From an uncultured Eubacteriales bacterium (lineage in GTDB: Bacteria > Bacillota > Clostridia > Saccharofermentanales > UBA5734): 64,000 bases of DNA. Of this stretch, positions 9,306-17,915 are shown in pieces. The stretch covers positions 21,186-85,185 of the forward strand of contig CAILLO010000063.1 in NCBI GenBank assembly GCA_903835065.1, in the 5' to 3' direction. The notes under the pieces were generated by a model that was not told the origin of the DNA, ran no database searches, and was given only the letters and a program-made list of their open reading frames with translations. The position numbers were made by a program, and so were the translations under genes. Position 1 is the stretch's first letter; every line of letters begins with the position of its first letter.

Positions 9306-10940
9306 CTATTCGCTGCGGTCGTGGATCTCCTCGAGCACGAGGCCCTTGTTGCGGTCGGTGGCCCAGGTGATGGCCCACTCCGTCTCGAAAAGCAGCACGG
9401 GCATGCCGTCCTTGTCGAGGACGCGCATCGAGGTGCTGGTCAGGTTGAGTTTCGACGGGTCGGGGCGCTTGCCGTCCGCGTCCGGGCCGACCCAGCGCGC
9501 GTGCCGGTAATTCAGCTGTCCGAGGCGGACTTCGACGCCGTACTCGGCCTTCAGGCGGTACTCGAGGACTTCGAGCTGCAGCACGCCGACGACGCCGACG
9601 ATGAAGGTCTCGGTGCCGATGTCGGGTTGCTTGAAGACCTGGATCGCGCCCTCCTCGGAGAGCTGGGCGATGCCCTTGAGGAACTGCTTGCGCTTCATCG
9701 AGTCGGCCGGGGAGATGCGCGCGAAGTGCTCGGCGGGGAAGACCGGGATGCCTTCGAAGACGAGGTCGCGGGTGCCCTGCACGAGCGAGTCGCCGATGCG
9801 GAACATGCCCGGATCGAAGACGCCGATGATGTCGCCCGCGAACGCCTCCTCGACGATGCTGCGCTCCTGGGCCATGAACTGCTGCGGTTGCGACAGGCGG
9901 ATATTGCGGCCCTCGCGGCAGTGGCGCACCTCGAGTCCCTTCTCGAAGCGCCCGGAGCAGATCCGGAGGAAGGCGATCCGGTCGCGGTGGTCGGGGTTCA
10001 TGTTCGCCTGGATCTTGAAGACGAACCCGCTGAAGAAGGGCGCGTCGACGGGCACGGGTCCGTCGGGCGTGCGGCGGGCGACGGGGGGCGGGGCCATCTC
10101 GAGGAAGGCCGACAGGAACGTCTCGACGCCGAAGTTGTTGATCGCACTGCCGAAGAAGACCGGCGTGAGCTCCCCGGCCAGGACCTTCTCCATGTCGAGG
10201 TGGTCGCCGGCGATGTCGAGCAGCTCGATCTCTTGCATCAGGCGGCGGTGGTAGTCCTCGCCCAGGATGCGGCCGAGCTCCGGGTCGTCGACGGAATCGA
10301 TCTTCACGGAGACCATGCTGGCCCCGTGGTCGCCCTTGGCGTTGTCGAAGCGCTCGACGCGGCGCAGCGCGCGGTTGTAGACGCCCTGGAAGTCGCCGTC
10401 GGTGCCGATCGGCCAGTTCATGGGCGAAGAGGCGATGCCGAGCACCTTCTCGAGTTCGTCCATGAGGTCGAACGGGTTGCGGGAGGCGCGGTCCATCTTG
10501 TTGACGAACGTGAAGATCGGGATGCCGCGCAGGCGGCAGACGTGGAACAGCTTGATCGTCTGGGCCTCGACGCCCTTGGCTCCGTCGATGAGCATCACGG
10601 CGCAGTCCGCGGCGCACAGCGTGCGGTAGGTGTCCTCGGAGAAGTCCTGGTGGCCCGGCGTGTCGAGAATGTTGATGCAGAAGCCGCCGTATTCGAACTG
10701 CATGACCGAGGACGTGACCGAGATGCCGCGCTGGCGCTCGATCTCCATCCAGTCGGACGTCGCGTAGCGGGAGGCCTTGCGCGATTTGACGGTGCCGGCC
10801 ATGTGGATCGCGCCGCCGTAGAGCAGCAGCTTTTCCGTCATGGTCGTCTTGCCGGCGTCGGGGTGCGAGATGATCGCGAAGGTGCGCCGGCGAGCGATTT
10901 CCTCGACCGTCCGGTCGACCGCGTTGGGGTTGGGTTCCAT
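9306..10940 (-). CDS. prfC: Peptide chain release factor 3
   Basis: A 544-residue translational GTPase that recycles RF1/RF2 from the ribosome after termination. G-domain motifs are the P-loop SHPDAGKTT, the switch region RGISVTSSVMQF, the G3 motif DTPGHQDF, the G4 motif NKMD and the later RF3-specific blocks (EVRHCREGRNIRLSQPQQFMAQ and LQLEVLEYRL). The ATG at 10940 is chosen over an upstream in-frame start because it follows GGGAGGA and matches the family N-terminus (RTFAIISHPDAGKTT). A promoter on the minus strand lies about 58 bp upstream. Confidence 0.95.
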   Translation of the reverse strand: MEPNPNAVDRTVEEIARRRTFAIISHPDAGKTTMTEKLLLYGGAIHMAGTVKSRKASRYATSDWMEIERQRGISVTSSVMQFEYGGFCINILDTPGHQDFSEDTYRTLCAADCAVMLIDGAKGVEAQTIKLFHVCRLRGIPIFTFVNKMDRASRNPFDLMDELEKVLGIASSPMNWPIGTDGDFQGVYNRALRRVERFDNAKGDHGASMVSVKIDSVDDPELGRILGEDYHRRLMQEIELLDIAGDHLDMEKVLAGELTPVFFGSAINNFGVETFLSAFLEMAPPPVARRTPDGPVPVDAPFFSGFVFKIQANMNPDHRDRIAFLRICSGRFEKGLEVRHCREGRNIRLSQPQQFMAQERSIVEEAFAGDIIGVFDPGMFRIGDSLVQGTRDLVFEGIPVFPAEHFARISPADSMKRKQFLKGIAQLSEEGAIQVFKQPDIGTETFIVGVVGVLQLEVLEYRLKAEYGVEVRLGQLNYRHARWVGPDADGKRPDPSKLNLTSTSMRVLDKDGMPVLLFETEWAITWATDRNKGLVLEEIHDRSE

Positions 10941-10997
10941 GGGGTCCTCCCTCGAGGGTCCGGGGCGCACGATCCGAATCCGCCCGGCCGGTATCCG

Positions 10998-11026
10998 ATT
11001 ATACAGGGACGGCCGGGACGGCGCAA
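10998..11026 (-). promoter_or_regulatory. Promoter of prfC
   Basis: On the minus strand TTGCGC and TATAAT are separated by 17 bp, a near-consensus vegetative promoter directed at prfC. It lies back to back with a promoter for the divergent kinase gene. Confidence 0.75.
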
Positions 11027-11038
11027 ATCCACCCGGCG

Positions 11039-11047
11039 TGATATAAT
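11039..11047 (+). promoter_or_regulatory. Extended -10 promoter of the uridine-kinase-family gene
   Basis: TGATATAAT is a perfect extended -10 element about 30 bp upstream of the ATG. No clear -35 is visible. It lies within 45 bp of the prfC promoter on the other strand, so the two may compete. Confidence 0.65.
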
Positions 11048-11076
11048 CTTGAAAATTCGGGGAGGAGGGGAAGAAC

Positions 11077-12075
11077 ATGGCGAAGCTGGACCACATGGTG
11101 CGCACGTCCGTCGAGGATCTCGAACTGAGCCTCGGCACGAAGCGGCTCGACCATTACGTGCACGAGTGCGAGGAGGCCTTCCTGGCCCGCGTCGACGCGA
11201 TCGCCTCGCGCATCGCCGGCGACCCCCGCATCCAGGCCGTCTTCATCTCCGGCCCCACGGCGTCGGGAAAGACGACGTTCAACGACCGCCTGGCGGGCGC
11301 GCTGCAGCTCCACGGCCGCGCGACCGTGAAGATCTCCCTCGACGACTACTACCTCTACGGCCAGGAGGGCGTACCGACCGACGCCCAGGGCCGTCCGGAC
11401 TACGAGAGCACGGCCACGCTCGACCTGGAGCTGATGTCCCGCCAGATCGCGGAACTCCTCGCCGGCGGGGAGGCCGTCGTCCCGCTGTTCGACTTCACCC
11501 GCCGCGTCCGCGTCGAGGAGGGCGGCCGGACGGTCCGAATCCCCCCGAGCGGCGTGCTGCTGGTCGAAGGCCTCCACGGGATGAGCCGCACCGTCACGGG
11601 CGGCGTCCCGCGCGAATCCCGCCTCGGCATCTTCATCATGCCGTACGGCTCCCTCGTCGGCGACCGCCAGCTGCTCGACCTGCGCGACATGAGGATGCTC
11701 CGACGCATCTGCCGCGACGTCCGCCACCGCTCCGCCTCCGCGATCGAGACGCTGGATTACTGGCCGATGATCGACGCGTCCGAGACGACGGTGTTCTCCC
11801 AGTACCTCGAGGACGCCGACGAGTACGTCAATTCCGCGATGCCCTACGAGTTCTGCGTCGTCGACCCGCTGGCGGCCGGCCACCTCCGGACCTCGCTGGA
11901 CGACCTCGAGGCGGGCCGCCTGAAGGGCTCCTGGTTCCTCGGCCGCTCGACCTTCGCCGACCTGCCCCGCGCCCGGGCGGAAGCCCGCCGACTGGTCGAA
12001 GCGATCGCCCACGTGCCACGCGCGGACCCCCGCTTCGTGCCCGATTCCTCGATCCTGATCGAGTTCATCCGGTAG
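11077..12075 (+). CDS. Uridine-kinase / phosphoribulokinase family nucleoside kinase
   Basis: A 332-residue P-loop kinase. The Walker A motif GPTASGKTT is at residues 59-67, followed by SLDDYYLYG and YESTATLDLELM (substrate loop), PLFDFTRR and LLVEGLHGM. This is the pattern of the Firmicute uridine-kinase-like nucleoside kinases, which carry about 50 extra residues ahead of the P-loop. The likely reaction is phosphorylation of a nucleoside, perhaps uridine or cytidine, by ATP or GTP. The exact substrate cannot be assigned. ATG follows GGGGAGGAGGG. metA follows 27 bp downstream and may be cotranscribed. Confidence 0.85.
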   Translation: MAKLDHMVRTSVEDLELSLGTKRLDHYVHECEEAFLARVDAIASRIAGDPRIQAVFISGPTASGKTTFNDRLAGALQLHGRATVKISLDDYYLYGQEGVPTDAQGRPDYESTATLDLELMSRQIAELLAGGEAVVPLFDFTRRVRVEEGGRTVRIPPSGVLLVEGLHGMSRTVTGGVPRESRLGIFIMPYGSLVGDRQLLDLRDMRMLRRICRDVRHRSASAIETLDYWPMIDASETTVFSQYLEDADEYVNSAMPYEFCVVDPLAAGHLRTSLDDLEAGRLKGSWFLGRSTFADLPRARAEARRLVEAIAHVPRADPRFVPDSSILIEFIR

Positions 12076-12102
12076 CCTCTGCCGGAGAAAGGAGAAGACG
12101 CC

Positions 12103-13026
12103 ATGCCCATCAAGATTCCCGACCAGTTGCCCGCCGCCGACATCCTCGACAAGGAGAACGTCTTCTTCATGCGCGAGGACCGTGCCTACCACCAGGAGAT
12201 CCGCCCGCTGCGCATCCTGATCCTCAACCTCATGCCGACCAAGGTCTCGACGGAGACGCAGCTGCTGCGCCTGCTCGGCAATTCGCCGCTGCAGGTCGAC
12301 GTCGACCTCGTGTACACGGCGTCCTACCAGCCGAAGAACACGCCCGAGGAGCACCTCCTCAAGTTCTACACGACCTTCGACGAGGTGAAGGACAACCGCT
12401 ACGACGGCTGCATCATCACGGGGGCCCCGGTCGAGCAGATGCCCTTCGAGGACGTCGCCTACTGGCCCGAGCTCGCGCGGATCCTCGAGTGGACCAAGCA
12501 CAACGTCTTCTCCACGCTCCACATCTGCTGGGGCGCGCAGGCCGGACTCCACTACCACTACGGCGTGCCCAAGCACGACCTCCCGGAGAAGATGTTCGGC
12601 GTCTTCCTCCACAACCGCCCCGACACGCACGTGAAACTGTTCCGCGGGTTCGACGACATCTTCTACGTCCCGCACTCGCGTCACACGACCGTCCTCCGCA
12701 AGGACGTCCTCGCGGTGCCGGAACTGTCCCTCCTGTCCGAATCGGACGAGTCCGGCGTGTACCTCGTCAGCGCGCAGCACGGCCGCCAGATCTTCGTGAC
12801 CGGGCACTCCGAATACGACCCGTACACGCTGAAGTCGGAGTACGACCGCGACGTCGCGAAGGGCCTGCCGATCTCGGTGCCGAAGAACTACTACCCGGAC
12901 GACGACCCGACGAAGGAGCCCGTCATCCGATGGAGGGCGCACGCGAACCTGCTGTTCGCGAACTGGCTGAACTACTACGTCTACCAGGAGACGCCGTACG
13001 ACCTGTCCGGCCTCGGCGCGGAATAG
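12103..13026 (+). CDS. metA: Homoserine O-acetyltransferase (MetA type)
   Basis: A 307-residue enzyme of the MetA class-I glutamine-amidotransferase fold. It activates homoserine for methionine synthesis. The catalytic residues fall at the family numbers: Cys142 in HICWGAQAG, His235 and Glu237 in TGHSEYD. Residue 111 is Glu ([16 protein letters not shown]). In characterised MetA proteins Glu111 goes with acetyl-CoA and Gly with succinyl-CoA, so this one is predicted to be an acetyltransferase although the family is often named succinyltransferase. ATG follows GAAAGGAG. Confidence 0.93.
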   Translation: MPIKIPDQLPAADILDKENVFFMREDRAYHQEIRPLRILILNLMPTKVSTETQLLRLLGNSPLQVDVDLVYTASYQPKNTPEEHLLKFYTTFDEVKDNRYDGCIITGAPVEQMPFEDVAYWPELARILEWTKHNVFSTLHICWGAQAGLHYHYGVPKHDLPEKMFGVFLHNRPDTHVKLFRGFDDIFYVPHSRHTTVLRKDVLAVPELSLLSESDESGVYLVSAQHGRQIFVTGHSEYDPYTLKSEYDRDVAKGLPISVPKNYYPDDDPTKEPVIRWRAHANLLFANWLNYYVYQETPYDLSGLGAE

Positions 13027-13082
13027 AGCGCGGTCCCCCCGATCCAGGGCGGACCCGGAAGCGGGCTCGCGACCGCCGTGCG

Positions 13083-14870
13083 CTAGCGCTTTCTCGTCGG
13101 TGGGTCGATCCCGGCCTCGAGCCGCTCGCCCCGGAGTTCGTACTCGACGAGCATGGAACCGTCCGGCTTCTCCGTGACCGCGTGCACGCGCTTGTCGTAC
13201 AGACGGGTGCCGCGGCGCAGCACGACGTCGCGGAAGCGACCCAGCGCGGCGGAGGTATATCCCGAGACCGCGTCGGACGTGGACAGCAGCCCGCCGAAGA
13301 GCGTGCAGGCGAGGAAGAGCCGGCGTCCGTCGGTCTCGTCGGAAGGACGGCGCGGGCGGCGCAGCGTGAACGGCCCCGGGTCCGAGCGGAACGCGCGCCC
13401 ATCGAGATGCCGGCGTCCGGCGAGCGTCCGGATCACCTCTTCGACGCCTCCCCGCTCGCGGAGCCGCGGCTGCAGGAGTCCGCCGTAGAGCGCGGGGCTC
13501 GCCGGAGGCGCGACGGAGGCATATCCCACGGCGTCGAAGACGGCTCCGAGGGGGACATCGGCTGCGACCATCGGCAGCGGACCGCAGAGGTCCTGGAGGA
13601 GGCGGATCGCGTCCTGCAGGGCCTGCGCGCGCGTGCGGCCGGTGCCCGCGCCACCGAGCAGGGTCGCGGCGTGCAGGTGCGAAAGACGGAGGATGCCGAC
13701 GCCGGGCGCGGCCGAGAGGGCGCGGAAGACCTGCTCGAGGTGACGCCGGTAGGCCGGGCGATAGAAATCGAGGACATACAGGGGACCGTCGGGCGACCCG
13801 TAGGAGCCGACGCGAAGCAGACGGCCACGCGCGTCCTGCGCCAGGAATTCCTTGCGTTCGATGTAGAACGAGGAGCGCCTGGGACAGACGAAGGGCGACA
13901 GCGAAAGCCCGGGCAGCACCCCGGCGGCGCGGACGTCGGCGAACAGGGGGGCCAATGCCTTCAGGACCGGCCCGCCGGAACCGTCGCAGGAGATCTCGGC
14001 GCAGGGGGAATGGCCGCCGAGGACGAGGTAGTCGAGCGGGATCTCCAGCGTCCGGAAGGGCGCGAGGAGAGAGGCGACGTCTTCCGCGCCGCCGGGGAGC
14101 TCCGCGTCCGGTCCGCCGTCCCAGGCCAGCGCAGGGGCGCCCGGCGTCCGGTGCAGGGACTTCCGGCCTCCCGGCTCCCGCCGCGTCCTGCGGCGGAGGT
14201 CGAAATAGCCTGCGACGCAGGGCTCCTCCTCACCGTAGATGAGGAAGACGTCGGCGAGGCGGCAGGGCGTCTGGGGGCTCGTGGAGGATTTCGGAAGCGG
14301 GGGGAGCACCAGGCCTTCGCAGTCGGCGTGGACGGACAGGGAAGCGGGACCGCGGGAAGAGACGGCCGCGAATTCGAAGCGGGTGAACGCGATCGATTCG
14401 TCGAGGGCGCCTGCAAACGAGAAACGGCCGCTCGACCGGAACCACGTGTAGGTCCAGCTGTGGACGCGTCCCGGGCCGTATCGGACGAGCGCGTAGTCCC
14501 CGCAGGCGAGGTCGGGCGCGCGGGCGAACCGGGGGGAGGGAAGACCGTCGGCGATGCGCACGAGGCCGGAGGCGCTGCGGGATTGCCAGCCGTTCGCGAA
14601 AACCCTGGCGGAGGACGGAAGGAAGAGATTGGTCTCGAGCCGCGCGGAGAGGATCTCCACCGGGAGCCCGAGCAGGTTCTTCACGAGCAGCGTGGCCCGA
14701 AGTCCGCCGTTCTCGGCCGAAAGGGAGCACCAGGCGGTCAGGTCCGTGCCGTTGGAGCGCGGGGGACGGCCGATGCTCACGTCGACGTCTCCGCTCTCGC
14801 TGCCGCAGCGGTAGCGGACGGTGCCGGAACGGATCATGTATCCATAGATGCTCGTGGCTTCCGTCCGCAT
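13083..14870 (-). CDS. GH36 alpha-galactosidase-like protein, catalytic residues apparently lost
   Basis: A 595-residue protein with no signal peptide. It follows the GH36 melibiase layout: an N-terminal beta-sandwich (NGWQSRS, SWTYTW), then a barrel with LDYLVLGG (residues about 279-286), PGLSLSPFVCPRRS, YVLDFYRPAYRRHLEQVF, GILRLSHLHAA and RAQALQDAI. In active enzymes the strand equivalent to RLSHLH carries the nucleophile Asp (K.D), and here Ser397 stands there. The DDGW-type motif reads LGGHS, and the later acid/base region reads VAPPASPALYG instead of a GPDVAPYW-like sequence. It may be a non-catalytic sugar-binding relative or a divergent enzyme. The ATG at 14870 follows GAGGAGG; longer in-frame starts have no such site. 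Confidence 0.7.
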   Translation of the reverse strand: MRTEATSIYGYMIRSGTVRYRCGSESGDVDVSIGRPPRSNGTDLTAWCSLSAENGGLRATLLVKNLLGLPVEILSARLETNLFLPSSARVFANGWQSRSASGLVRIADGLPSPRFARAPDLACGDYALVRYGPGRVHSWTYTWFRSSGRFSFAGALDESIAFTRFEFAAVSSRGPASLSVHADCEGLVLPPLPKSSTSPQTPCRLADVFLIYGEEEPCVAGYFDLRRRTRREPGGRKSLHRTPGAPALAWDGGPDAELPGGAEDVASLLAPFRTLEIPLDYLVLGGHSPCAEISCDGSGGPVLKALAPLFADVRAAGVLPGLSLSPFVCPRRSSFYIERKEFLAQDARGRLLRVGSYGSPDGPLYVLDFYRPAYRRHLEQVFRALSAAPGVGILRLSHLHAATLLGGAGTGRTRAQALQDAIRLLQDLCGPLPMVAADVPLGAVFDAVGYASVAPPASPALYGGLLQPRLRERGGVEEVIRTLAGRRHLDGRAFRSDPGPFTLRRPRRPSDETDGRRLFLACTLFGGLLSTSDAVSGYTSAALGRFRDVVLRRGTRLYDKRVHAVTEKPDGSMLVEYELRGERLEAGIDPPTRKR

Positions 14871-14889
14871 GGGTGTGCCTCCTCGCTCG

Positions 14890-14918
14890 ATTGTACCCAT
14901 CGCGGGGAGGGGATGCAA
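14890..14918 (-). promoter_or_regulatory. Promoter of the GH36-like gene
   Basis: On the minus strand TTGCAT and TACAAT are separated by 17 bp, ending about 20 bp before the start codon. A sigma-A-type promoter with a very short leader. Confidence 0.7.
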
Positions 14919-14999
14919 TCGATTTCGCCAAGGCGGCAGGCGCATTTCGGGGCCTTTCCGGACGCGCGCGCCGCTCCGGATTTCCCGTTTCCGATGCGT

Positions 15000-15013
15000 G
15001 TAACTCCAGTTAC
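15000..15013. repeat. Palindrome GTAACT-CC-AGTTAC upstream of trxA
   Basis: A perfect inverted repeat, GTAACT and AGTTAC around two C, lies 71 bp upstream of trxA in the divergent region between trxA and the GH36-like gene. The size and symmetry suit a dimeric repressor or MerR-type activator site. No recognisable promoter for trxA was found next to it. The rest of the 213-bp region (14871-15083) holds only the minus-strand promoter. Confidence 0.35.
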
Positions 15014-15083
15014 TGCCCTTGGAGAACATCAACGGCATGATGGGGGGGAATCAAAACTACCGATTTCAGGAGGAAAAGAGAAG

Positions 15084-15401
15084 ATGGCGTTGACAGTGAC
15101 CGTTGCGAATTTCGACGAGTTGGTGATGAAGAGCGACAAGCCCGTCCTGCTGGATTTCTGGGCGGTGTGGTGCGGCCCCTGCCGCATGGTGGCGCCGACC
15201 GTCGAGAAGCTCGCCTCCGCCTACGAAGGCAAGGCCGTGATCGGCAAGATCAACGTGGACGAGGAACTGGCCCTCGCCGAGAAGTTCAAGGTGATGAGCA
15301 TCCCGACCCTGTTCGTCCTCAAGGGTGGCCAGGTCGTGGATCGCGTGATCGGCGCGCGTCCCTACGAGGACCTCGCCGCGATGCTGGACAAGGCGCTCTA
15401 G
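15084..15401 (+). CDS. trxA: Thioredoxin
   Basis: A 105-residue protein-disulfide reductase. The active site WCGPC has its cysteines at residues 30 and 33 and follows LLDFWAVW. The cis-proline motif SIPTL and the glycine pair near the C-terminus are present. Length matches ordinary cytoplasmic thioredoxin. ATG follows CAGGAGG. It is a single-gene unit between a divergent gene and a bidirectional terminator. No thioredoxin reductase is adjacent. Confidence 0.96.
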   Translation: MALTVTVANFDELVMKSDKPVLLDFWAVWCGPCRMVAPTVEKLASAYEGKAVIGKINVDEELALAEKFKVMSIPTLFVLKGGQVVDRVIGARPYEDLAAMLDKAL

Positions 15402-15427
15402 TCCGACCCGGGGTCCGACCCGGTGCG

Positions 15428-15460
15428 AAGGCCCGCTTCCCTACGGGGAGGCGGGCCTTT
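15428..15460. terminator. Bidirectional terminator between trxA and ttcA
   Basis: The inverted repeat AAGGCCCGC and GCGGGCCTT is followed by TTTTCC on the plus strand. It lies downstream of trxA and overlaps the last codons and stop of the convergent ttcA gene. Confidence 0.8.
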
Positions 15461-16184
15461 TCCAACCGTCGATGCCCGAGGAGCGGAGGGCGCCGAAGAC
15501 CCGGTCGCTCACGTGCGGGTCGTCCTCCATGAGTCCGGCGAGCAGGTCCTCGACGCGGCGGCGCGACGTCGTCCCGGCCGCGGGGCAGGGGCTGGGAAGG
15601 ACCGGCAGCCCGAGGTCGCCGACGAGCGCGAGGATCTCCTCCTCCTTCACCAGCAGCAGGGGACGGATCAGAGTCAGATTCGTCCGGGTCAGGTAGGAAA
15701 CGGGCTCGAAACAGTGGATCCTTCCCTCGTAGAACATGGCCATCAGCAGCGTCTCGACGGCGTCGTCGCGCGTGTGCCCGAGGGCGACGCGGGTGCAGCC
15801 GAGCTCCTTCGCGGCGTGGTGCAGGACGCCGCGGCGAAGACGCGAGCAGAGGGCGCAGGGATTCGGCTCCTTGCGGGCGTCGAATACGATCGGGCCGATC
15901 TTCGAGGGCTCCAGGCGGAAGGGGACGCCGAGCGAGGCGACGTAGGCCTCGACGCGCGAGTAGTCCGTATCCGGGAAGCCGAGGTCGACCGTGACGGCGA
16001 CGAGATCGAACGGGACGGAGTGGTAGGCGCGCAGCTTCGATAGCGCGTACAGCAGGGCGAGGCTGTCCTTGCCGCCGGACAGGCCGACGGCGATGCGGTC
16101 GCCCGGCTCGATCATCCGGTATTCCTCGACGGCGCTGCGGACGGCTCCGACGAGCCGTTGACGGTCCCTCTCCATGATGCCCAT
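15441..16184 (-). CDS. ttcA: TtcA-like tRNA 2-thiocytidine biosynthesis protein (PP-loop ATPase)
   Basis: A 247-residue tRNA-modifying enzyme. The PP-loop SGGKDS follows GDRIAVGL. The CALCSRLRRG motif, the GHTRDDAVETLLM segment and a C-terminal PSPCPAAGTTSRRR motif match the TtcA family, whose members adenylate cytidine-32 of some tRNAs and thiolate it through an iron-sulfur cluster. Three in-frame ATGs lie close together (16193, 16184, 16175) and none has a ribosome binding site. A promoter just upstream would start transcription at about 16185, so the mRNA may be leaderless with ATG 16184 used. ATG 16175 is an alternative. Confidence 0.87.
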   Translation of the reverse strand: MGIMERDRQRLVGAVRSAVEEYRMIEPGDRIAVGLSGGKDSLALLYALSKLRAYHSVPFDLVAVTVDLGFPDTDYSRVEAYVASLGVPFRLEPSKIGPIVFDARKEPNPCALCSRLRRGVLHHAAKELGCTRVALGHTRDDAVETLLMAMFYEGRIHCFEPVSYLTRTNLTLIRPLLLVKEEEILALVGDLGLPVLPSPCPAAGTTSRRRVEDLLAGLMEDDPHVSDRVFGALRSSGIDGWKRPASP

Positions 16185-16191
16185 GGGTTGC

Positions 16192-16220
16192 ATTCTACTG
16201 CCGGAAGGTGGATATTCCAA
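16192..16220 (-). promoter_or_regulatory. Promoter of ttcA implying a leaderless transcript
   Basis: On the minus strand TTGGAA and TAGAAT are separated by 17 bp. The predicted transcription start, seven bases after the -10, is at about 16185, next to the ATG at 16184. Confidence 0.65.
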
Positions 16221-16270
16221 GTAGAGCATGGCTGCGCGGCCTCGGCAGGTCGCGCCCGGAGGGACGGGAA

Positions 16271-17866
16271 ATGAGAACGATCGGCGGCCTAGAGGCGGGA
16301 CGGATCGACCAGGCCGCCATGGAGCGCCTGGGTCTTCCGCCCGCCGTCCTCATGGAGAACGCGGCGCGACGTGCGATGGAAGATGCGCTCGCCTTGTCGC
16401 TCGACCTGCCGGCTCCCGTCTCCTTCCTCGCCCTGTGCGGGAAGGGGAGCAACGGCGGCGACGCCTACGGTGCGGCCCGCCTTCTGCTCGCCGAGGACCT
16501 CGAGGTGCGAGTCTGCGAGGTCGAGCCCGCCGCGGACGGCACCGAGGCGGCGAGGGTCCGCGAGGCGGCCCGACGGCTCGGCATTCCCTTCCTCGCCCCC
16601 GAAGACCCCCGACTGCTCGACGCGAAGGGTTCGCTCGTCGTCCTCGACGGCGTCTACGGCACAGGGTTCCTGGGCGACCGCCTGCCGGAACGCGTCGTCG
16701 CCCTGTTCGACCGCGTCCGCGTCGTCCGCGGTCCCCGCTGCCGGGTCCTCGCGATCGACCTCCCCTCGGGCGTCGACGGCGACACCGGACATGTCGCCGC
16801 CGGCACGCTGGAGGCGGACCGGACGCTCGCGTTCGTCCTGCCGAAGACCGGCACCCTCGCGATGCCCGGACTCGACTTTTCAGGTCTCGTCCACGCGGAG
16901 ACGATCGGCTTCCCGCAGTCCTATGCGCTCGCCGTCCTCGACGAGGCCGGCGGCGGCCCTGCCGTCGTCTGGGCCGACAGGGGGTGGGTCGCCGCCCGGG
17001 CGCCCCACCGCTCCCCGAACGCCCACAAGGGCGATTTCGGCCGCGTCGTCGTGTGCGGCGGGTCGCCCGGCATGCCCGGCGCGGCCTGCCTCGCCGCCGA
17101 GGCCGCCGGCCGGAGCGGCGCCGGTCGCGTCTGGGGCGTGGTACCTCAGTCCGTCCTGCCGGTCTGCGTCGCCGCCGTGCCCGAGACGATGTGGAACGGA
17201 CTGGAGCCGGACGCCGCGCCCGCCGCGGACCGGTTCCGGCGCCTGCTCGAGGACAAGGAGGCCTGCGTCGTCGGCCCCGGGCTCGGGCGGTCCGACACCG
17301 CCGCGGCGCTGGTCGTCGCCGCCCTCGAGGCCCCCTGCGCCGTCGTGCTCGACGCGGACGCCCTGCGCTGCCTCGCGGCGGCGCCGGACCGTCTGCTTCC
17401 GCTGCTCGCCGCCCGCGCGACGAAGGGCTTTCCCCCGGCCGTCCTGACGCCGCACGCCGGCGAATTCGCCGCGCTGGCGCAGGCCGCCGGCCTCGCGCTC
17501 GACGGCGAACCGCCCCTGCCGGCCGCCCGCGCCCTCGCCGCACGCCTCGGCTGCGTCGTCATCCACAAGGGCCACGGCACCGTCGTCGCGACGGCGGACG
17601 GCCGCGCCTTCCTCAACACCACCGGAGGGGACGGCCTCGCGAAGGGCGGCACCGGCGACGTGCTGGCCGGCCTCCTGGCCGGGTTCCTCGCCCAGCGCCT
17701 TCCGCCCGCGGAAGCGGCCGCGTGCGCCGTCCACCTCCACGGACGCGCCGGCGACCTCGCCGAAGACCGCCTCGGCGCCCGGGCGATGCTGCCGCGCGAC
17801 GTGCTCGACGCCCTGCCCGAGGCCTACAGGGACTGCGAGTGGCAGAAGCGCCGCCGACGGACTTGA
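16271..17866 (+). CDS. nnr: Bifunctional NAD(P)H-hydrate epimerase / ADP-dependent NAD(P)H-hydrate dehydratase
   Basis: A 531-residue two-domain metabolite-repair enzyme. The N-terminal YjeF domain (about 1-220) has VLMENAARRAMED and GKGSNGGDAYGAARLL, and epimerises damaged NAD(P)H hydrates. The C-terminal ribokinase-like domain (about 235-525) has KGDFGRVVVCGGSPGMPGAA, VVGPGLGRSD, LDADAL, LTPHAGEFA, HKGHGTVV and GGTGDVLAGLLAG, and dehydrates the S form using ADP. The ATG at 16271 is preferred because GGAGGGA precedes it and the N-terminus then matches the family; a GTG at 16208 would add 21 residues. alr follows 49 bp downstream. Confidence 0.94.
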   Translation: MRTIGGLEAGRIDQAAMERLGLPPAVLMENAARRAMEDALALSLDLPAPVSFLALCGKGSNGGDAYGAARLLLAEDLEVRVCEVEPAADGTEAARVREAARRLGIPFLAPEDPRLLDAKGSLVVLDGVYGTGFLGDRLPERVVALFDRVRVVRGPRCRVLAIDLPSGVDGDTGHVAAGTLEADRTLAFVLPKTGTLAMPGLDFSGLVHAETIGFPQSYALAVLDEAGGGPAVVWADRGWVAARAPHRSPNAHKGDFGRVVVCGGSPGMPGAACLAAEAAGRSGAGRVWGVVPQSVLPVCVAAVPETMWNGLEPDAAPAADRFRRLLEDKEACVVGPGLGRSDTAAALVVAALEAPCAVVLDADALRCLAAAPDRLLPLLAARATKGFPPAVLTPHAGEFAALAQAAGLALDGEPPLPAARALAARLGCVVIHKGHGTVVATADGRAFLNTTGGDGLAKGGTGDVLAGLLAGFLAQRLPPAEAAACAVHLHGRAGDLAEDRLGARAMLPRDVLDALPEAYRDCEWQKRRRRT

Positions 17867-17915
17867 CGCCGAAGCTTCACCCGTCGCCTTCCGCGACGCC
17901 AGAGAGGAGCCCTGC

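Noticed and set aside
7501..10617. A 1038-codon open frame on the minus strand
   Set aside because: It lies antisense to thrC and out of frame with prfC; no domain motif is seen in it.
14871..15038. Longer N-terminus for the GH36-like protein
   Set aside because: The extra residues cover the promoter and lack a ribosome binding site, while the ATG at 14870 has GAGGAGG.
9036..15401. A 2121-codon open frame on the plus strand
   Set aside because: It runs antisense through prfC and the GH36-like gene and out of frame through others. Its composition (long Arg/Glu/Ala runs) is that of a GC-rich shadow; only its last 106 codons (trxA) are real.
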